Numbered from the stretch's first letter, positions 33,540-46,230 are shown. The stretch: DNA of 64,000 nt from Lepas anatifera (GCA_034440635.1 JAOTON010001702.1:558001-622000); one strand, 5' to 3'. A program made the numbers and translations. Notes: generated by a model not told the origin, from the sequence alone.

Positions 33540-35180
33540 TATTGGTTATTTCAAAGAAAAGAATGATAAAACTAACTTACAGGCTTATAAAAGATACATT
33601 AAGAACGAAATATCGTAACAAGGGCTCTGAGAGTTTACCACCTGAGTACCCAAATTGGAAAATTTTTTCTTCGCCATACATTTTGAGGGGAATTTTCCAC
33701 TCACTCGCCATTCATTCCGAGCTGAATTTTCCACTCGACACCCTAGCGCAAAACCTATTTTGGGTCACTGACTCATGCTGGTCACCGGGGCTAGGGTTAA
33801 GGGCCAGCATGTATAATTTTGTTGCTTTTAGATCATAACTTTGACTTTAATACTGAATTATAATCTCATGAAATCACTTAGATCACTTGATTCTGGCTCA
33901 GGTCATCGATATCGAGAAACCCGATCTATATTTTGTATGTTTCTTATATCTATATTTTATCGCAACCTTCCCCCTTGCACTCGCCAGTGCTTCCCTATAG
34001 CCATGTTTATACCACATTTAAGACCCATTTTGTAATACATGTAGCATTAGTTCGGCGACCATCGAAGAAGCTTAGATTTTAGTCGGCGACCACAAGCTCA
34101 CTTTTTTAGACCCCTGCTACCGTGTGTGGTTCAACGTCTATGTCAGAAATTCTATGGCTTTGTACCCCGCAGCCTAGCTTTTAAGCTGAATTACAAATAC
34201 CTTGAAAATTTCAATGGCAGCTGGCAGAAAATTGTAGAATTTTATGTTTGTTCTCAAATATGCTCACTGTATTCCACTTAATAGTTCAATGACTTTTCAT
34301 CTGAGGTTATTCAGAGAAAACAAGGAGTAAAGTAAAATGTGGATGCTGGAAGACTTTCACTAACATGTCCCATATAGGATGAGGGACACTGACATTTACC
34401 TCAGCTTGCAGGTATAGAATAATAAACATTCAAAGAAAGTGAAAACCTGTTAGCATTATAGAAGCTATTTCTTATAGACACCTAATTGTTCCAGGAAAAT
34501 ATTTCGAAAGGTAGCCCATAAGCGAGAACAGTCGTACAAGCATTGAAAAATGTTCGCCTGATATGTTTACATAAGAGCATATTTCATGGGTTTCCAGCCC
34601 TGAAAATTTGAAATACCGTCTAAGAGATGATTCAAAACTTTGAATTATAAATATTGTGATAAAAAGTCGTTTTCAAAAGCCCGAAGCGAAGTGAAAATAA
34701 GGTTAGATTGGATGATTTTGGCTTTTGCGAGAAATGAATTGCAAATTGATAATATTCACCAAGGGTAATTTCAAAATCGGTGTTCTAACTGTGGTAATTT
34801 CCAACATTCCATCCACTCCAGTTATTTCTAGCAGCTATGTCAGTACCACAAAGCATGCAAAAGCAGTGGTACAAAAATACAACTGGCTCATGAAAGCAAC
34901 ATTTGTAAACTTGTGCGGAACCTTTATTCCTTTTGAGCTCGTTAGTATGCATGTAAGGCAACGTTTCGCTCTTGGGCCACATGTCAGCTCCCAATATTCA
35001 ATCATTCCACCAGACTGTAAAAAAAGAAACAGAGCGAGTCTAGAAATACGTATAAAAGCTTGAGGTTACACCATGCAATATCAATTCAGACATCCGCCTG
35101 CTCATGCTATTGCTATGAGCTCTGTCTTGAGCTGTGATAAGAACTTGGTTCAGCCAGAAACCCGGGACACAACGTGCATG
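33540..35180. other. No gene recognised
   Basis: AT-rich sequence between the tRNA-like block and the GC-rich array. A T2-like end with TTAA lies at 33783-33800. Confidence 0.45.
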
Positions 35181-35189
35181 TCCAGTGCC

Positions 35190-36335
35190 GAGTACCAAAT
35201 GGTCGCCCCCGTGTCCGGTGCCGGGTGCCGACTGACCGCCCCGTGTCCGGTGCCGGGCGCCGACTGACCGCCCCGTGTCCGGTGCCGGGCGCCGACTGAC
35301 CGCCCCGTGTCCGGTGCCGGGCGCTGACTGACCGCCCCCGTGTCGGTGCCGGGCGCTGACTGACCGCCCCGTGTCGGTGCCGGGCGCCGACTGACCGCCC
35401 CGTGTCCGGTGCCGGGCGCCGACTGACCGCCCCGTGTCCGGTGCCGGGCGCCGACTGACCGCCCCCGTGTCCGGTGCCGGGCGCCGACTGACCGCCCCCT
35501 GTCCGGTGCCGGGCGCCGACTGACCGCCCCCGTGTCCGGTGCCGGGCGCCGACTGACCGCCCCCGTGTCCGGTGCCGGTGTCCACTGACCGCCCCGTGTC
35601 GGTGCCGGGCGCCGACTGACCGCCCCCGTGTCCGGTGCCGGGCGCCGACTGACCGCCCCGTGTCGGTGCCGGGCGCCGACTGACCGCCCCGTGTCCGGTG
35701 CCGGGCGCCGACTGACCGCCCCCGTGTCCGGTGCCGGGCGCCGACTGACCCCCCCGTGTCCGGTGCCGGGTGTCCACTGACCGCCCCCGTGTCCGGTGCC
35801 GGGCGCCGACTGACCGCCCCCGTGTCCGGTGCCGGGCGCCGACTGACCGCCCCCGTGTCGGTGCCGGGCGCCGACTGACCGCCCCGTGTCCGGTGCCGGG
35901 CGCCGACTGACCGCCCCGTGTCCGGTGCCGGTGTCCACTGACCGCCCCGTGTCCGGTGCCGGGCGCCGACTGACCGCCCCGTGTCCGGTGCCGGCGCCGA
36001 CTGACCGCCCCCGTGTCCGGTGCCGGGCGCCGACTGACCGCCCCCGTGTCCGGTGCCGGTGTCCACTGACCGCCCCGTGTCCGGTGCCGGGCGCCGACTG
36101 CGCCCCCGTGTCCGGTGCCGGGCGCCGACTGACCACCCCGTGTCCGGTGCCGGGTGTCCACTGACCGCCCCGTGTCCGGTGCCGGGTGTCCGCTGACCGC
36201 CCCGTGTCCGGTGCCGGGTGTCCACTGACCACCCCCGTGTCCGGTGCCGGGTAATGACTGACCGCCCCCGTGTCCGGTGCCGGGTGTCCACTGGCCGGCG
36301 ACGTGTCCTGTGCCGGTACCAAATGGTTGCCTCCG
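35190..36335. repeat. GC-rich 32/33-bp minisatellite, about 34 units
   Basis: Unit ACTGACCGCCCCGTGTCCGG then TGCCGGGCGCCG; a 33-bp form has one more C in the CCCC run. Most units carry GGGCGCCG; a second form carries GGGTGTCC and is concentrated at the right edge. The array is CpG-rich. Minus-strand frames of 373, 415 and 515 residues are all open because the unit lacks stops on that strand; they are not evidence of a gene. Confidence 0.95.
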
Positions 36336-36339
36336 TGTC

Positions 36340-37015
36340 CGGTGCCGGGTAGCAAATGGTCCGGTACTGAGTGTCCACTGACCGGTGCTGTAGCCAAACG
36401 GTCGGCACCAGCGCTAATCCCTGGCTATTGATGGACAGCACCGGATAAACCCAGCAATTTTTTGCTGTCGGAGTACTTCCGATTGACTGGACCACGTGGC
36501 CACGTGGTGTCCCTGTGCCTTGAAATCCGATTCCGAAGCTGCGCGTGTGTGCGAAATCATATACCTGGTCTAACGGGAATTCCACCTCTAACTCTATAGG
36601 CCCCGGTAAATCAATATAGACCTGTTCAAACAGAGCGAGCCTGCGAGTGCTTGCGAGCAAACATGCGCTATAGTGCGGGCGACAAGTTCGGGCATTATTG
36701 TGTCGGCCAGTATTGCTTTGCTTGCCAGTGCATTTGTTTGTACGTCACCAAGAATTTCGGCCAGTTCTTCAGATCTGTTGAAGGCATTGATGTAAAATGA
36801 ATATTGGGAAACTCCTCGAATTTAGAATAATTCTGCGGGTGGAATTTAACACTGCTTTTTCTTTTAAGAAAATGGAAGGAAATGCTGTGATTAGTTTGGT
36901 ATTTGCGTGAGTCTGCGCAATTTAATGGTGTCTGTACGTAACTGCAGATTGCCTAGAGTCTGCATTTAGCAAAGGATTTACTGGCGTCCATTAACAGTAA
37001 CAGCAACAGATTTAT
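36340..37015. other. No recognised feature
   Basis: Unique-looking sequence, apart from decayed array units up to about 36410. Confidence 0.45.
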
Positions 37016-37019
37016 TTGA

Positions 37020-37373
37020 ACATGATCCTCGTAAGAACAAGGCTTTTCACACATTCATGTCATATATTAAAATCGGTTCCAAGTAGGCTGAGATAAAAGG
37101 GTTGGATACATACCAACATACTCCTCTGCAGAAACATACACCAAAACAGTAGTGAGCGAAAATGAAAACATTCACAACTCAGTCCTCTAAAATGTCTAGC
37201 AGGGCCACTTTAAGTTCGGTCTTAAAATTCAATGAGCCAGGCATAAGTCCAGTCCAGTTCAGCGAGGACACGCCTCGGTAACACAGCCGCCGTCGACCCG
37301 CCTCTGTGCGTATCGCCGGCAAGGTTGACGGGTGTTGTGACCTTATACAGCGACGGGTATTGTGACCATCCAC
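37020..37373 (-). pseudogene. LINE 3' end fragment (RT C-terminus and 3' flank)
   Basis: The minus-strand frame 37179-37373 reads IRTEAGRRRLCYRGVSSLNW and SLNFKTELKVALLDIL, the R-E-GRR---YR---LN / SL--FK--LK pattern found at the end of CR1/RTE-like ORF2 proteins. The rest of the element is absent. Confidence 0.6.
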
Positions 37374-38039
37374 TTATTTGGCTTGCCGGCCCATGGTTTC
37401 ACACAACAGTAGGGGCCGTCCCCCGTTTCCCGTAGCCATTTCCCCGTTGGTGGAATTGGCTGGTGTTCATATCTCTCTGTGGGTCGGCTGTGTTGGTGGG
37501 ATAGATTAGGAACTTATTGGTTAAAAAGTAGGGGGTGGGGGTGATTGATGATCCCAAAAAATGTTCTGGTTATGTGGATAAAATCATTCGATGCCCACGC
37601 GGGGTTGAAAGGGCACCCCTGGCTTCCTATTAGATGGGTCGTGTGCTAAAAAATTGCGTCAAGTCATGTCAAACTGTCAACAATTAGTTTTCAACAGCGA
37701 TACAAGTCGCTTTTTCTTCGTTTATGACTACCGCTAGGGGTCGTTTTAGCCTCAAATCTGGCTTTTGTGGTGTTTACTTGGCTGTTTTAGTGGAAATAAA
37801 ATTTTTCCCCTCTTTGGCCCTTTTTCTAACTTGGTTTGATCTTTCCCGCGAAAAAAACCTGGCAGCCCTAGGCAGCATCTATAATCTCTAGACATGGAAT
37901 AACAAAAAAATTGAGAAACGTTTTAACACTAACGCGTCTAAGTTTTATTAAACCCCCTCAAAATTGGGTCTTGACCCCTTGAAGACACTTTAATGGCCAG
38001 CACAAGAAATGCCCCCCACTGAATTTTCCTTAAAAATGC

Positions 38040-38300
38040 CCTGGATTGACTGGTGTCCATATCTCTCTGTGGGTCGGCTGTGTTGGTGGGATTGGCTGGT
38101 GTCCATGTCTCTCTGTGGGTCGGCTGGGGTGGGCAGCAGAGGCAGAGTTAGCCGGTGACCCTTGGTTGCCGGCGCGGTGGCCGCACCCACCGCCGCTGCG
38201 CTGTGCTGCGGAAGCCTCTGCGCTCTGCTGGGAAGCCTCTGCGCCTGCTGCGGAAGCCTCTGCGCTGTGCTGCGGAAGCCACCAACCCGCCGCCGAAATG
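38040..38300. repeat. Short tandem duplications
   Basis: ATCTCTCTGTGGGTCGGCTG repeats near 37470, 38060 and 38110. GCGGAAGCCTCTGCGCTG repeats between 38205 and 38275. Minor local arrays. Confidence 0.6.
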
Positions 38301-38524
38301 CGTGGAAGATTTACTGAGGTGCATGTGAAACAGGTGTGCGGTGGTCTAGTTTTATTGCAGTGCACTGCACACCAAGGTTGCATGGGGTCACTAGTCCTCA
38401 ATATGACGGAGCAAGATAATTGAAGGTGTAGCTCGCTGAAAGTGGGTTTATTGTTGCACGCGACTTCCAGTAGCCACCCTTAGTAGTCCTGCGGCTTTAT
38501 CTAAGCTACTTGGTGTATGAACAT

Positions 38525-38610
38525 TTGATACCTGGGCCCCATATGACCCTCGCTGTGGGTGCGCCCAAAAACCACAAGTGTCATGATAATGATGATGATG
38601 ATTACTTGAT
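38525..38610 (-). mobile_element. GGGTGCGCC-tailed interspersed repeat, reverse orientation
   Basis: GGGCCCCATATGACCCT and GTGGGTGCGCCCAAAA, then ATAATGATGATGATG: the inverted counterpart of the block at 6005-6075. Confidence 0.5.
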
Positions 38611-38815
38611 ACCTTCATGTACGAGTATGTACTTTCGGAAACAGTGAAATACTTCCGGAATTAAAAACGGCTCAGGACGGATCGCCGGATCGCTTTTACG
38701 GATTAATTTATGATTGGACGGTACAATTTTTGTACCATGTTTAACAATTTGTGTACCATGTTTAAGATATCATCAGGTGTAAGTTCAGATAAAATCAGGC
38801 ATGGCTCTCTCTTTT

Positions 38816-41117
38816 TCAAGCCTGGAGAGGAGCGGGGGGAGGAGTTCCTGAACAGATTTGCTGCTTAGGGCGCCGATTTGGTGGTACAAGGTGCTCTAGT
38901 GTAGTATAAGGTGGTGCGCATGAGTAAGCGAATGAGGATTCCTGCGCATTTGGCGTCATACAGCGAAGGTGAATTTGGTACAAAAGATGACGGTCCATAT
39001 AAATTCCCAGTTTTTTCTTGAAGCGATTCTGAAGCGAACCCGTCACGGGCACGTAGATGTGCTTCTGTGGAAGGTATTTAAGTAAAGCTCTGGTTCCTAT
39101 AACCATGACCTGTGTGTTAGTCGCATTTATTTTCGATGACTTTTGGAAGAACCAGTTGGGCAGGACGGAAACATATTTTTCAAGAGCTGAAGTCATTTCG
39201 GGGAAATTAACTTCATGACCTGATCTCAAGTCTCAACAACTGTGCATCGTCGGCGAATTTAAAAAAATCAAGGCTTTTCGGCGCACAGGCGAAACCCGTT
39301 GGCGAATATTGAAAACATCAGGCAAGAGGTACCTCCTCCCCCAAAAATACCAGATGTGTTCGTAAGCGGTATCGATAAAATTTGAGATACCTGTGAGATA
39401 ATTCCGACTTGCTGCTTGTGTTCCGTTAAGCTGCCTTGAAACCAATGAATATTGACTCAATAGAGCTAAATTTTTCAGGTAGGTTGGCATGGCTAATGAC
39501 GTGAAAACACTTGGACAAGTCCAATAATACGAGAACCGAGATTCGTCCACTACCCCGGACTTGGTATAGCTGGTCAGCGTTCAGTTACCACTGTCAGTGC
39601 CGTCTAGGTAGAACCATTTCTCCCATAACCTCTAGCGTTTGAGAAAATAGGCCCCTTTCGCTAAAGTAGGTGTTCAACTGCCAGTCCACCAAGCGTTCAG
39701 AGATTTCTGTGGCAGCAGGATATGTGGTGATAGGTCGCCAACTCGATGGATCTGTAGTATCTCCCCTCAGGAATCGGCACAGGCATACCGTGCTACCACA
39801 GTCGTGACACAATCCCGATACTTAAATTAGAGCTAAAGATGTCAAGGGCTGAATACCGCCAAAGAACTTCTGAAAATGTGACATACAAAAACCCAAAATC
39901 TCAGAAGAGGCAACCGTCATAGACCCTAGGCAAATGCACAGGCCAGCAACGGATACAAGGCTCAATTTAAAACTGCAGGCTGTGGTTCTAGGGCCGACAT
40001 GCTCAAAATAGTTGCTGATGGCGTCAGGCGTTATGTTTGGTACTGTGGAGGTTGTTTTATTGCTCCCCAGAATTGGTCGCATTACACGCCAAGTTCGGCT
40101 GGGGCCAGCCTCAGTGATCTGGTGTTCCAGGTGCTCACGACAGTCCCAACGTATCGCAGACCGGCACTGACGGTTCAGTTCCTTGTACTGGACACGGCAC
40201 GGCTGACCCGCAGCCAGCGCGGACCGGCGTCGGGTCAGCAGCTCCCGGGTCCGCTCGGTCACACGCGGGGCAGACGGCGGCGGTGGGCGGGTCCGTGTCA
40301 GGGGTGCTACAGAGTCGAGAAGAGATGTAAAACTCTGAGTGAAGGCGTCTCACCACGGCTAAGACACTATTCCCGTTCTCGTCCGCCAGGATCAACTTGA
40401 AGGCTGTGAAGTCTTCCAGTCTGTGAGCCCGTCGTACTTCCAGTGGTGGACGTTGTGTTGTTGGGGCTGGGTGGCATTGTGCATATTATTCTGGTGTAGC
40501 GATGCGGTCCACCGTGATGACGGGGCGTGACTTCAGATTGGCCAGTCTTACTTGGTTGATTAATACAAATGATATCAATCAATGAGCGCACCAGTAGAAA
40601 GGCTGGTTTTTTGTCGTTACATGAATGCAGATTCCTGCATGTGTCACTAGCATCAACTGTATCTGCTACTCGAGGTCGAGAGATTTGTGCTACAGCAGTG
40701 GTTAAATGGCGGTACACAGGAGAAAAAAATGCATATTTAGTCTTGCCGTGGCGTACCAAAGTCCGGATTATCTCCAGATTTAAAGAAGCCACGACATTTT
40801 TTTGCTGGTCTGGGAGTTCTTTTTTGTTTAAATTGACTTTGGCTAGTATAGCTACACTGCCATACCATTTTGGAAAATTACCCAACACTGCGCGGTCATT
40901 TTGGTCAAGTCTATAGCCGTCAATCTATAGCGATTTTGATTATTGTTTTGGTGACAGCCATGTTTGTGCCAATAGATGCAATTTGTGGACCTCAAGCATG
41001 CCGTAACGGAGATCAGGGAGCATCAGTTTCATTGACTGAATGTTAAATTGTCTTATCGTCATCTCGTCGCGTCGTGCTCTAACCCACTCCACACGTGCAA
41101 CGGAGAGCGGTCTGGCG
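38816..41117 (-). mobile_element. Decayed LINE with endonuclease and reverse transcriptase, multiple frameshifts
   Basis: From right to left: endonuclease start MTIRQFNIQSMKLMLPDLRY and LHLLAQTWLSP (41060-40940), a linker, then RTRELLTRRRSALAAGQPCR (40250), then RT block SSWRPITTYPAATEISERLV (39750). The palm motif FADDAQLL lies at 39234-39257, and thumb ALEKYVSVLPNW and TQVMVIGTRALLKYLP follow at about 39200-39050. At least three frames are needed. No RNase H is seen, so the type is CR1/Jockey-like rather than that of the LINE at 6.3-8 kb. The right edge is cut by a T1 element. Confidence 0.75.
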
Positions 41118-41978
41118 TCAACGCGCAGTGGATGGGGTCCTATAGTGCCCCCCCCACCCAGATATAAAAAACCCAGAGGATTAGAAAAACACCCGTTTGG
41201 GTGTGTGGAGGCGATTGTGATCCACATTATAACCAAGTTTCATTGGCCTAGGTCAATATCTTCAAGGCTTAACGAGATCGTAAAAACAAATTTGGTCTGT
41301 GCTGGAGACCTTTTTGGAAATGCCGGGAATACGCTGAAAGCGGACCAAGGTCAGAGAGTAAAGATCCCAAAAAATATTCTCTGAAAGTTTGAGGTCAAGG
41401 TCATTCAAGACCACTGACCTATAACGCAACAATATGACATACTCCCAATAATGCACCATATAACTGACAGTATAGCTGCCGTTGCGTGGGAAATGAGGGT
41501 TTGATCTTAAAAAGACATTTGACCTTGACCTATGACCTCGACTTTGACATTAAGTTGTCTTAACTATAAAGCCATAGCCTAACATACGTCATACTGAATA
41601 ATGCCGTCTGAGCGGAAAACTGGAGCCAATGAGCGTGATCTGTGACATTGACCTTGATTTTAATGTGGGGTGCCCTTGGCATATAATCCTGGTTATATGA
41701 CATTATTGCGGCATCACTCAGTCTACAGAGCAGGCGAACTGGTGCGGCCGCACGATTGTGACGATTTCAAAATGTAGGCCTGACTTCTAGACTGCAGGCC
41801 TGAAAGCTCATAAGTCAAATAGTTATTGATAGATTTTCAACATTCTTTCTTCAATCGACGCGCTCATGAAATCTCTCAACGATAACCAAGTAGCGCTATC
41901 CGACTGCGAACGGGTTTCCAGCCACCACGGAAAAATAGGCGGGGGGGACTTTAGGACCCCTCCACTGTGCGTGTCAAC
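41118..41978 (+). mobile_element. T1 element flanked by TCAA (861 bp)
   Basis: TCAACGCGCAGTGGATGGGG on the left and CCCCTCCACTGTGCGTGTCAA on the right. Interior blocks match 13329-14220, including GTCAATATCTTCAAGG, TGCCGGGAATACGCTGAAAG and ATAATCCTGGTTATATGA. Both flanks read TCAA rather than TTAA. It interrupts the endonuclease end of the LINE. Confidence 0.85.
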
Positions 41979-42169
41979 TGCACTCTTGCTCCCATGAGTG
42001 CGCGGCCACAATCTCATCCTGAGGACTATTTCAACACATGCTATTGAAATTGTTAGGCTGAATGCATGAATATCTTTCATAATACATTAACAATCGAATT
42101 TTATTGCTGTTAGATCATGCAAGCTTGGTCCCTGGTAAATAAAGGATTTACTCGTTTGCTCCACCTCTG

Positions 42170-42200
42170 AGTGGTTTCTCTCTCTCTCTCTCTCTCTGTT
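42170..42200. repeat. (CT)n microsatellite
   Basis: An uninterrupted TC run between GGTTTC and GTTGGC. Confidence 0.9.
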
Positions 42201-42439
42201 GGCAATCCAGGTGAAAAAAGCGTGGGTGGAGATGTCTAGAATAGTTTGTACATGACCTTCACTTTCTGTTCGGCCTTGAAGTGATACGCAACACTGAGTA
42301 AAACCAGTTGACGTGAACCGCGCCTTTTACTGCCTTTCCAAGGACAGATCCAAAGGAGCAGGGTTAAGTTAAAATTTCTTAAAGAATTAAAAGAGCACAA
42401 TAAGCAGATAGGCTCAACAGGTTTTCTTACATGCTCATA

Positions 42440-42586
42440 CACTGGCGGATTCAAGGGGGAGAGAAGGAGGGTCCAAACCACCTCTTAGTGACTATAGAAA
42501 ATGCACAGCCTGTTCCCAGGCAATGACGGGGGAGGCTCGAGTCGCCTAGCCTTCTCTCCCCCAAATAGTTACTCCATCCGCTACTG
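42440..42586. mobile_element. Short hAT-like MITE, decayed
   Basis: CACTGGCGGATTC at the left and CATCCGCTACTG at the right are imperfect inverted copies of the CAGTGGCGGATCC terminus. No clear 8-bp duplication remains. Confidence 0.5.
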
Positions 42587-42949
42587 TTTACACATATATT
42601 ATTAAATTTGCCTTCATATACATCTCAATGCGCTGGTCATTGACACTTTTGTGAACTAACTGCTCTCCTAATTCATTTAGAGATATTCGGGTTTTTGAAG
42701 CTTATTACTGCCGCTGGAGCCTGAGTCACGTGAGCGTCTCCGGTTTCTGCTGACTAAGATGCAATCGAGATGAACCAACTTCAAGTGATTGGACCGATTC
42801 GCCCCAATCGTGGTTTTAACTGCAAGCTTTCAACTGGAAATTTGTTGGCACTGGAATCTTTAAATTTAATCCATTCTCATGAGAACCTTATCATCAGGTC
42901 AGGTCGCCAAGCCATGTCAATTAATGTCGCCTCAAATGATACTTGAGGA

Positions 42950-43118
42950 TTATCGACGCACCGACTGCCAGAGTTATATGGCATCGCAAACTCTTTCCCT
43001 GTTGGAAAGGGTTTCTCGGGAGGCCGATTGCTCCTTGCTCAGGGAACCTGTTGGACTTTGAACCCGGGTCGGCCGCATGGAAAGCAAACTTGTTAACCAA
43101 TACACCACCACGACCCCG
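42950..43118 (-). mobile_element. SINE-A copy a
   Basis: Minus-strand head GTGTATTGGTTAACAAG with B-box-like GGGTTCAAAGTCC, then tail AACTCTGGCAGTCGGTGCGT near 42970. It belongs to the tRNA-derived family with copies at 43232, 46236, 57659 and 58448. Confidence 0.8.
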
Positions 43119-43231
43119 CCTCCAAGCGGTCTCTGGTTTGAATGCTTGCTGAGAGACATTACTCTCAGGTTCCAGCTGACTCCAGTGTGGTCAGCTCGCC
43201 GATCAGTCATGGAAGGCTACTGGTGCGAGAA

Positions 43232-43405
43232 GACGTGGATGCGCGGCTCAGCGGTAGGACACCTGCGTCCTGAGGCACACGTCTTGGCGTCAAGGTTCGC
43301 TGGGTTTGCTGAATGAGCACAGTCGGATCCCCAAACCCTCCTAACAAGTTTGCGACGCCGTATAACCTTGGCAGCTGGTGCGTCGTTAAACCCCAATAAG
43401 TATTG
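43232..43405 (+). mobile_element. SINE-A copy b
   Basis: Head GCGGCTCAGCGGTAGGAC with an A-box-like motif; tail CGACGCCGTATAACCTTGGC then GGTGCGTCGTTAAACCCCAA. It is in the opposite orientation to copy a, 114 bp away. Confidence 0.8.
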
Positions 43406-43739
43406 TCCATATCGTGAGAGAAGAAGTCTATATTTTTACCGATGCATGCACCGGTTCTGCATCGGAAAGATGCCTGCAATACGACGTATATTTAGCCTGA
43501 AAGCTGCAAAATAATAGTCACTAGCGAGCTCATCATGTTCAACTTTCTGACAACTTCGGAGTTGCTATTTTTCTGCCACATAAGATCGATGGCATCAGCT
43601 GACCTTGAGAGAAGTTTCGAGCGGTGTCGTTACCGAAAGTGTACTAGCTGATTTAACTTGGCTGCTAGTTTAGTACAAACGAGCCTCCAAACTTTAATGA
43701 TAGATTTTAGCACGATGAAGCACCAATTGGGATGTGTCT

Positions 43740-44055
43740 GTTTCTCCGTTCAAGGGACCGTGGGACTCCCTGCCAGGTCCGGGACGTGGGTGTTACCTGC
43801 CCGGTCCGGGGCGCGCCTGTTGACCCGTTCACAGGGGACCGTGCGACTCCCTGCCCGGTCCGGAACGTCGGTGTTACCCTGCCTGGTCCGGGACGTGGGT
43901 GTTACTCTGCCTGGTCCGGGACGTGGGTGCTGACCCGTTCACAGGGGACCGTGTGACGACTCCCTGCCCGGTCCGGGGCGTGGGTGTTGATCCGTTCACA
44001 GAGGACCGTGCGACTCCCTGCCCGGTCCGGGGCGTGGGTGTTGATCCGTTCAGGC
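43740..44055. repeat. ~54-bp imperfect GC-rich tandem repeat
   Basis: Units run GGACCGTGCGACTCCCTGCC then GGTCCGGGGCGTGGGTGTT, starting near 43754, 43826, 43945 and 44001, with extra 35-bp sub-units in the second and third. GC-rich non-repeat sequence without a supported gene continues to about 44380. Confidence 0.8.
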
Positions 44056-44415
44056 GTCACTGGCATCCGTACACAGCTCCGGCTTTCTCTGCGGCTCGGC
44101 CGCGACCCCGTTATCAGCGGCCAGCTGGTGGAGGTAGTCGGGCCGCCGTGCCACGCCGAGTCGCATCACCCCGGCTGACCGACTTACCTGCTGTCGCGCC
44201 CTCACCGGCGTCATTGCTTCATCAGCCGCCCCACCCGGAGACGACTGGGCAGGTGCAAAAATGTGACAGGGGCGAGTCCAGGTCGGGCCCGGATCCCCAG
44301 GCACTGCGACTGACCCCGCCACACACTGCAGACACACGCCACCTCGCTGTGTTCGCGGGTCTGGCACTCTTGTTGTGATCATTTCCTGATGTATTTGATT
44401 GACACCGACTCATAA

Positions 44416-44725
44416 TAGCCCTGTTCCAGCTGTCAGCACAGTTTTGTCAGCACCAATCAGCGGGCCGCATTGCGCCTACGTCACAGGACTGTAGCCTCTG
44501 CCCGGGAGCTAGTTCTAGAGGTTTTACGGGCTGACGGCCTGCTGTTTATGCTGATGAAAAACAGTAATTGCACGAAGTGGCAGTCTAATATTTTTAATGG
44601 TGTAAAGGTTTAAGTTCCCTTTGCTTATCACGAACAAGAGGCGATTATGGCTCTTATGTTACTTTTCTGGAGGAGAGGTTAGAGGTCCTGCTGACAAAAC
44701 TGTGCTGACAGCTGGAACAGGGCTA
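44416..44725. mobile_element. MITE with perfect 37-bp terminal inverted repeats, 310 bp
   Basis: TAGCCCTGTTCCAGCTGTCA and GCACAGTTTTGTCAGCA (44416-44452) recur exactly inverted at 44689-44725. The outermost TA on both sides may be the target duplication, suggesting a Tc1/mariner-type or similar MITE. No open frame inside. Confidence 0.9.
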
Positions 44726-44729
44726 ATGA

Positions 44730-46230
44730 AACTCAGCTGTTTGCTCCCTTCTGATGGCACAAAAATTTAGAATTAAGTAGGTTTTAATAACCTCTTCCAC
44801 ATGGAAACAGGCAAGGAACTAGGACTAGAATCACCATTGCATGCTTGAAATGTGCCCATGCAGGTCAGGACGATTACCCAGAGGATCTGTACCGACGCAG
44901 ACTTCTTACAGACGTTATGGATATAACTAATGATATCTGCGGTGTTGATCAGCCCAGGACGTCCAATTGACACGTCCGCGTAACCACGGTCAGCTAAAAA
45001 TCGGACATTGTTATCGTGCCGTCTGAAAAAAGCTACAGGACCAGCCTTTACAGGATCAGATTACAGGATCGCTGAGTTATTTCCATGGATGGATATATCC
45101 TGTACTAGCCGAATCCGAGCGTATAGGACAGAAGATCAAATAGGACATATGTCCCAGCTGCCTGTTTTGTATAGGTAAGTTTGGCTGTTTTTGCCACTTA
45201 GCTTTTTGTTTCTCGCGAATATCTCTATATGCTTCAGCAATTTCATAGTGGTTTTCAGGATTCCCATAATGCTGTATTCAAGCTCAGCGCAGCGTTTATT
45301 TCCTAAAAAGCGTCCGCGTCACAATTAAGCGCATGCAAACCATTAGGTTTGGTGAACAGTACGACTGCGGACAGCTGCTCGAGCGTAAGCGACAGGCGGC
45401 TACGAGGCAGTGCCAACTCACCCGTTATAGTTGGCACTATAGTCGGTCCAATCCAATACTTCTGTGAATAAACAGCTACACAGGAACTGTATTTTGCTCA
45501 AAACCTCTGCTCTGAAATGCCTGTCCACAATATATATCGTTCTCCTCGTAAGTCAATCTGTGATCGCCAGAGCAGCCCGAGGTAGCGAAGGACCGGCTGG
45601 TGCCTCTAGAAACCGGTCTTGATCCTGATAGATTCAGCAGTATTCAGATGACAGTCCAATTGGCTGGATTGGACATTAGATGTATATAGAAAAGGACTAC
45701 AAGAGGTGTGATGTAAAAGTGTTAAGCGAGCGACCAAAGCACTGTGCGAACAGGCCTGCCTGAGGCCGATGTTGTCAGAGTGCAGATGCGGAGCCACGGC
45801 CTGGTGGTGATTGTGCCTCGGGAGGTATCTTATTATGCAACCTTATAATCCACTAAATTACATCCACACACATATAACTGATCAGATTTGCGTGCTCACC
45901 TGTGCCAGAGACCACAAGAGATATTGTCTTCAACGCACATCCACATGTGACACTAAACGAAAAAGAGCTTGGGAGAGCTGACGAAAACAGGAAGGATTAA
46001 CAGATATAACAATCTCGCCTTGACACAATTCGGCCTTTCCAAATTCATTTCCAGAAATTGTGAAGAGTTGGGATCTGTTGTTGTCTCTGACATGCAATTT
46101 TGCCAGGTGTCACTCCCGATTGAACGTGTGACTAGGCGACCGATGTTTAACACCAGCTAGAATGGACACCGTGCATTTTCTCCTTACTGCAAATTAAAAC
46201 CAACATTGTTTTGTGCTGATGTGAGGAATC
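44730..46230. other. No recognised feature
   Basis: Several short open frames without motifs; no array or terminal repeats seen. Confidence 0.45.

Noticed and set aside
35040..36660. Minus-strand open frames of 373, 415 and 515 residues
   Set aside because: All three frames are open across the same 32/33-bp repeat and translate to the same shuffled repeat words. That is a property of the unit, not a gene.
44050..44382. Minus-strand first exon ending at a GTAAGT near 44184
   Set aside because: The frame is open and a donor-like site exists, but the protein has no recognisable motif and no downstream exon could be matched.
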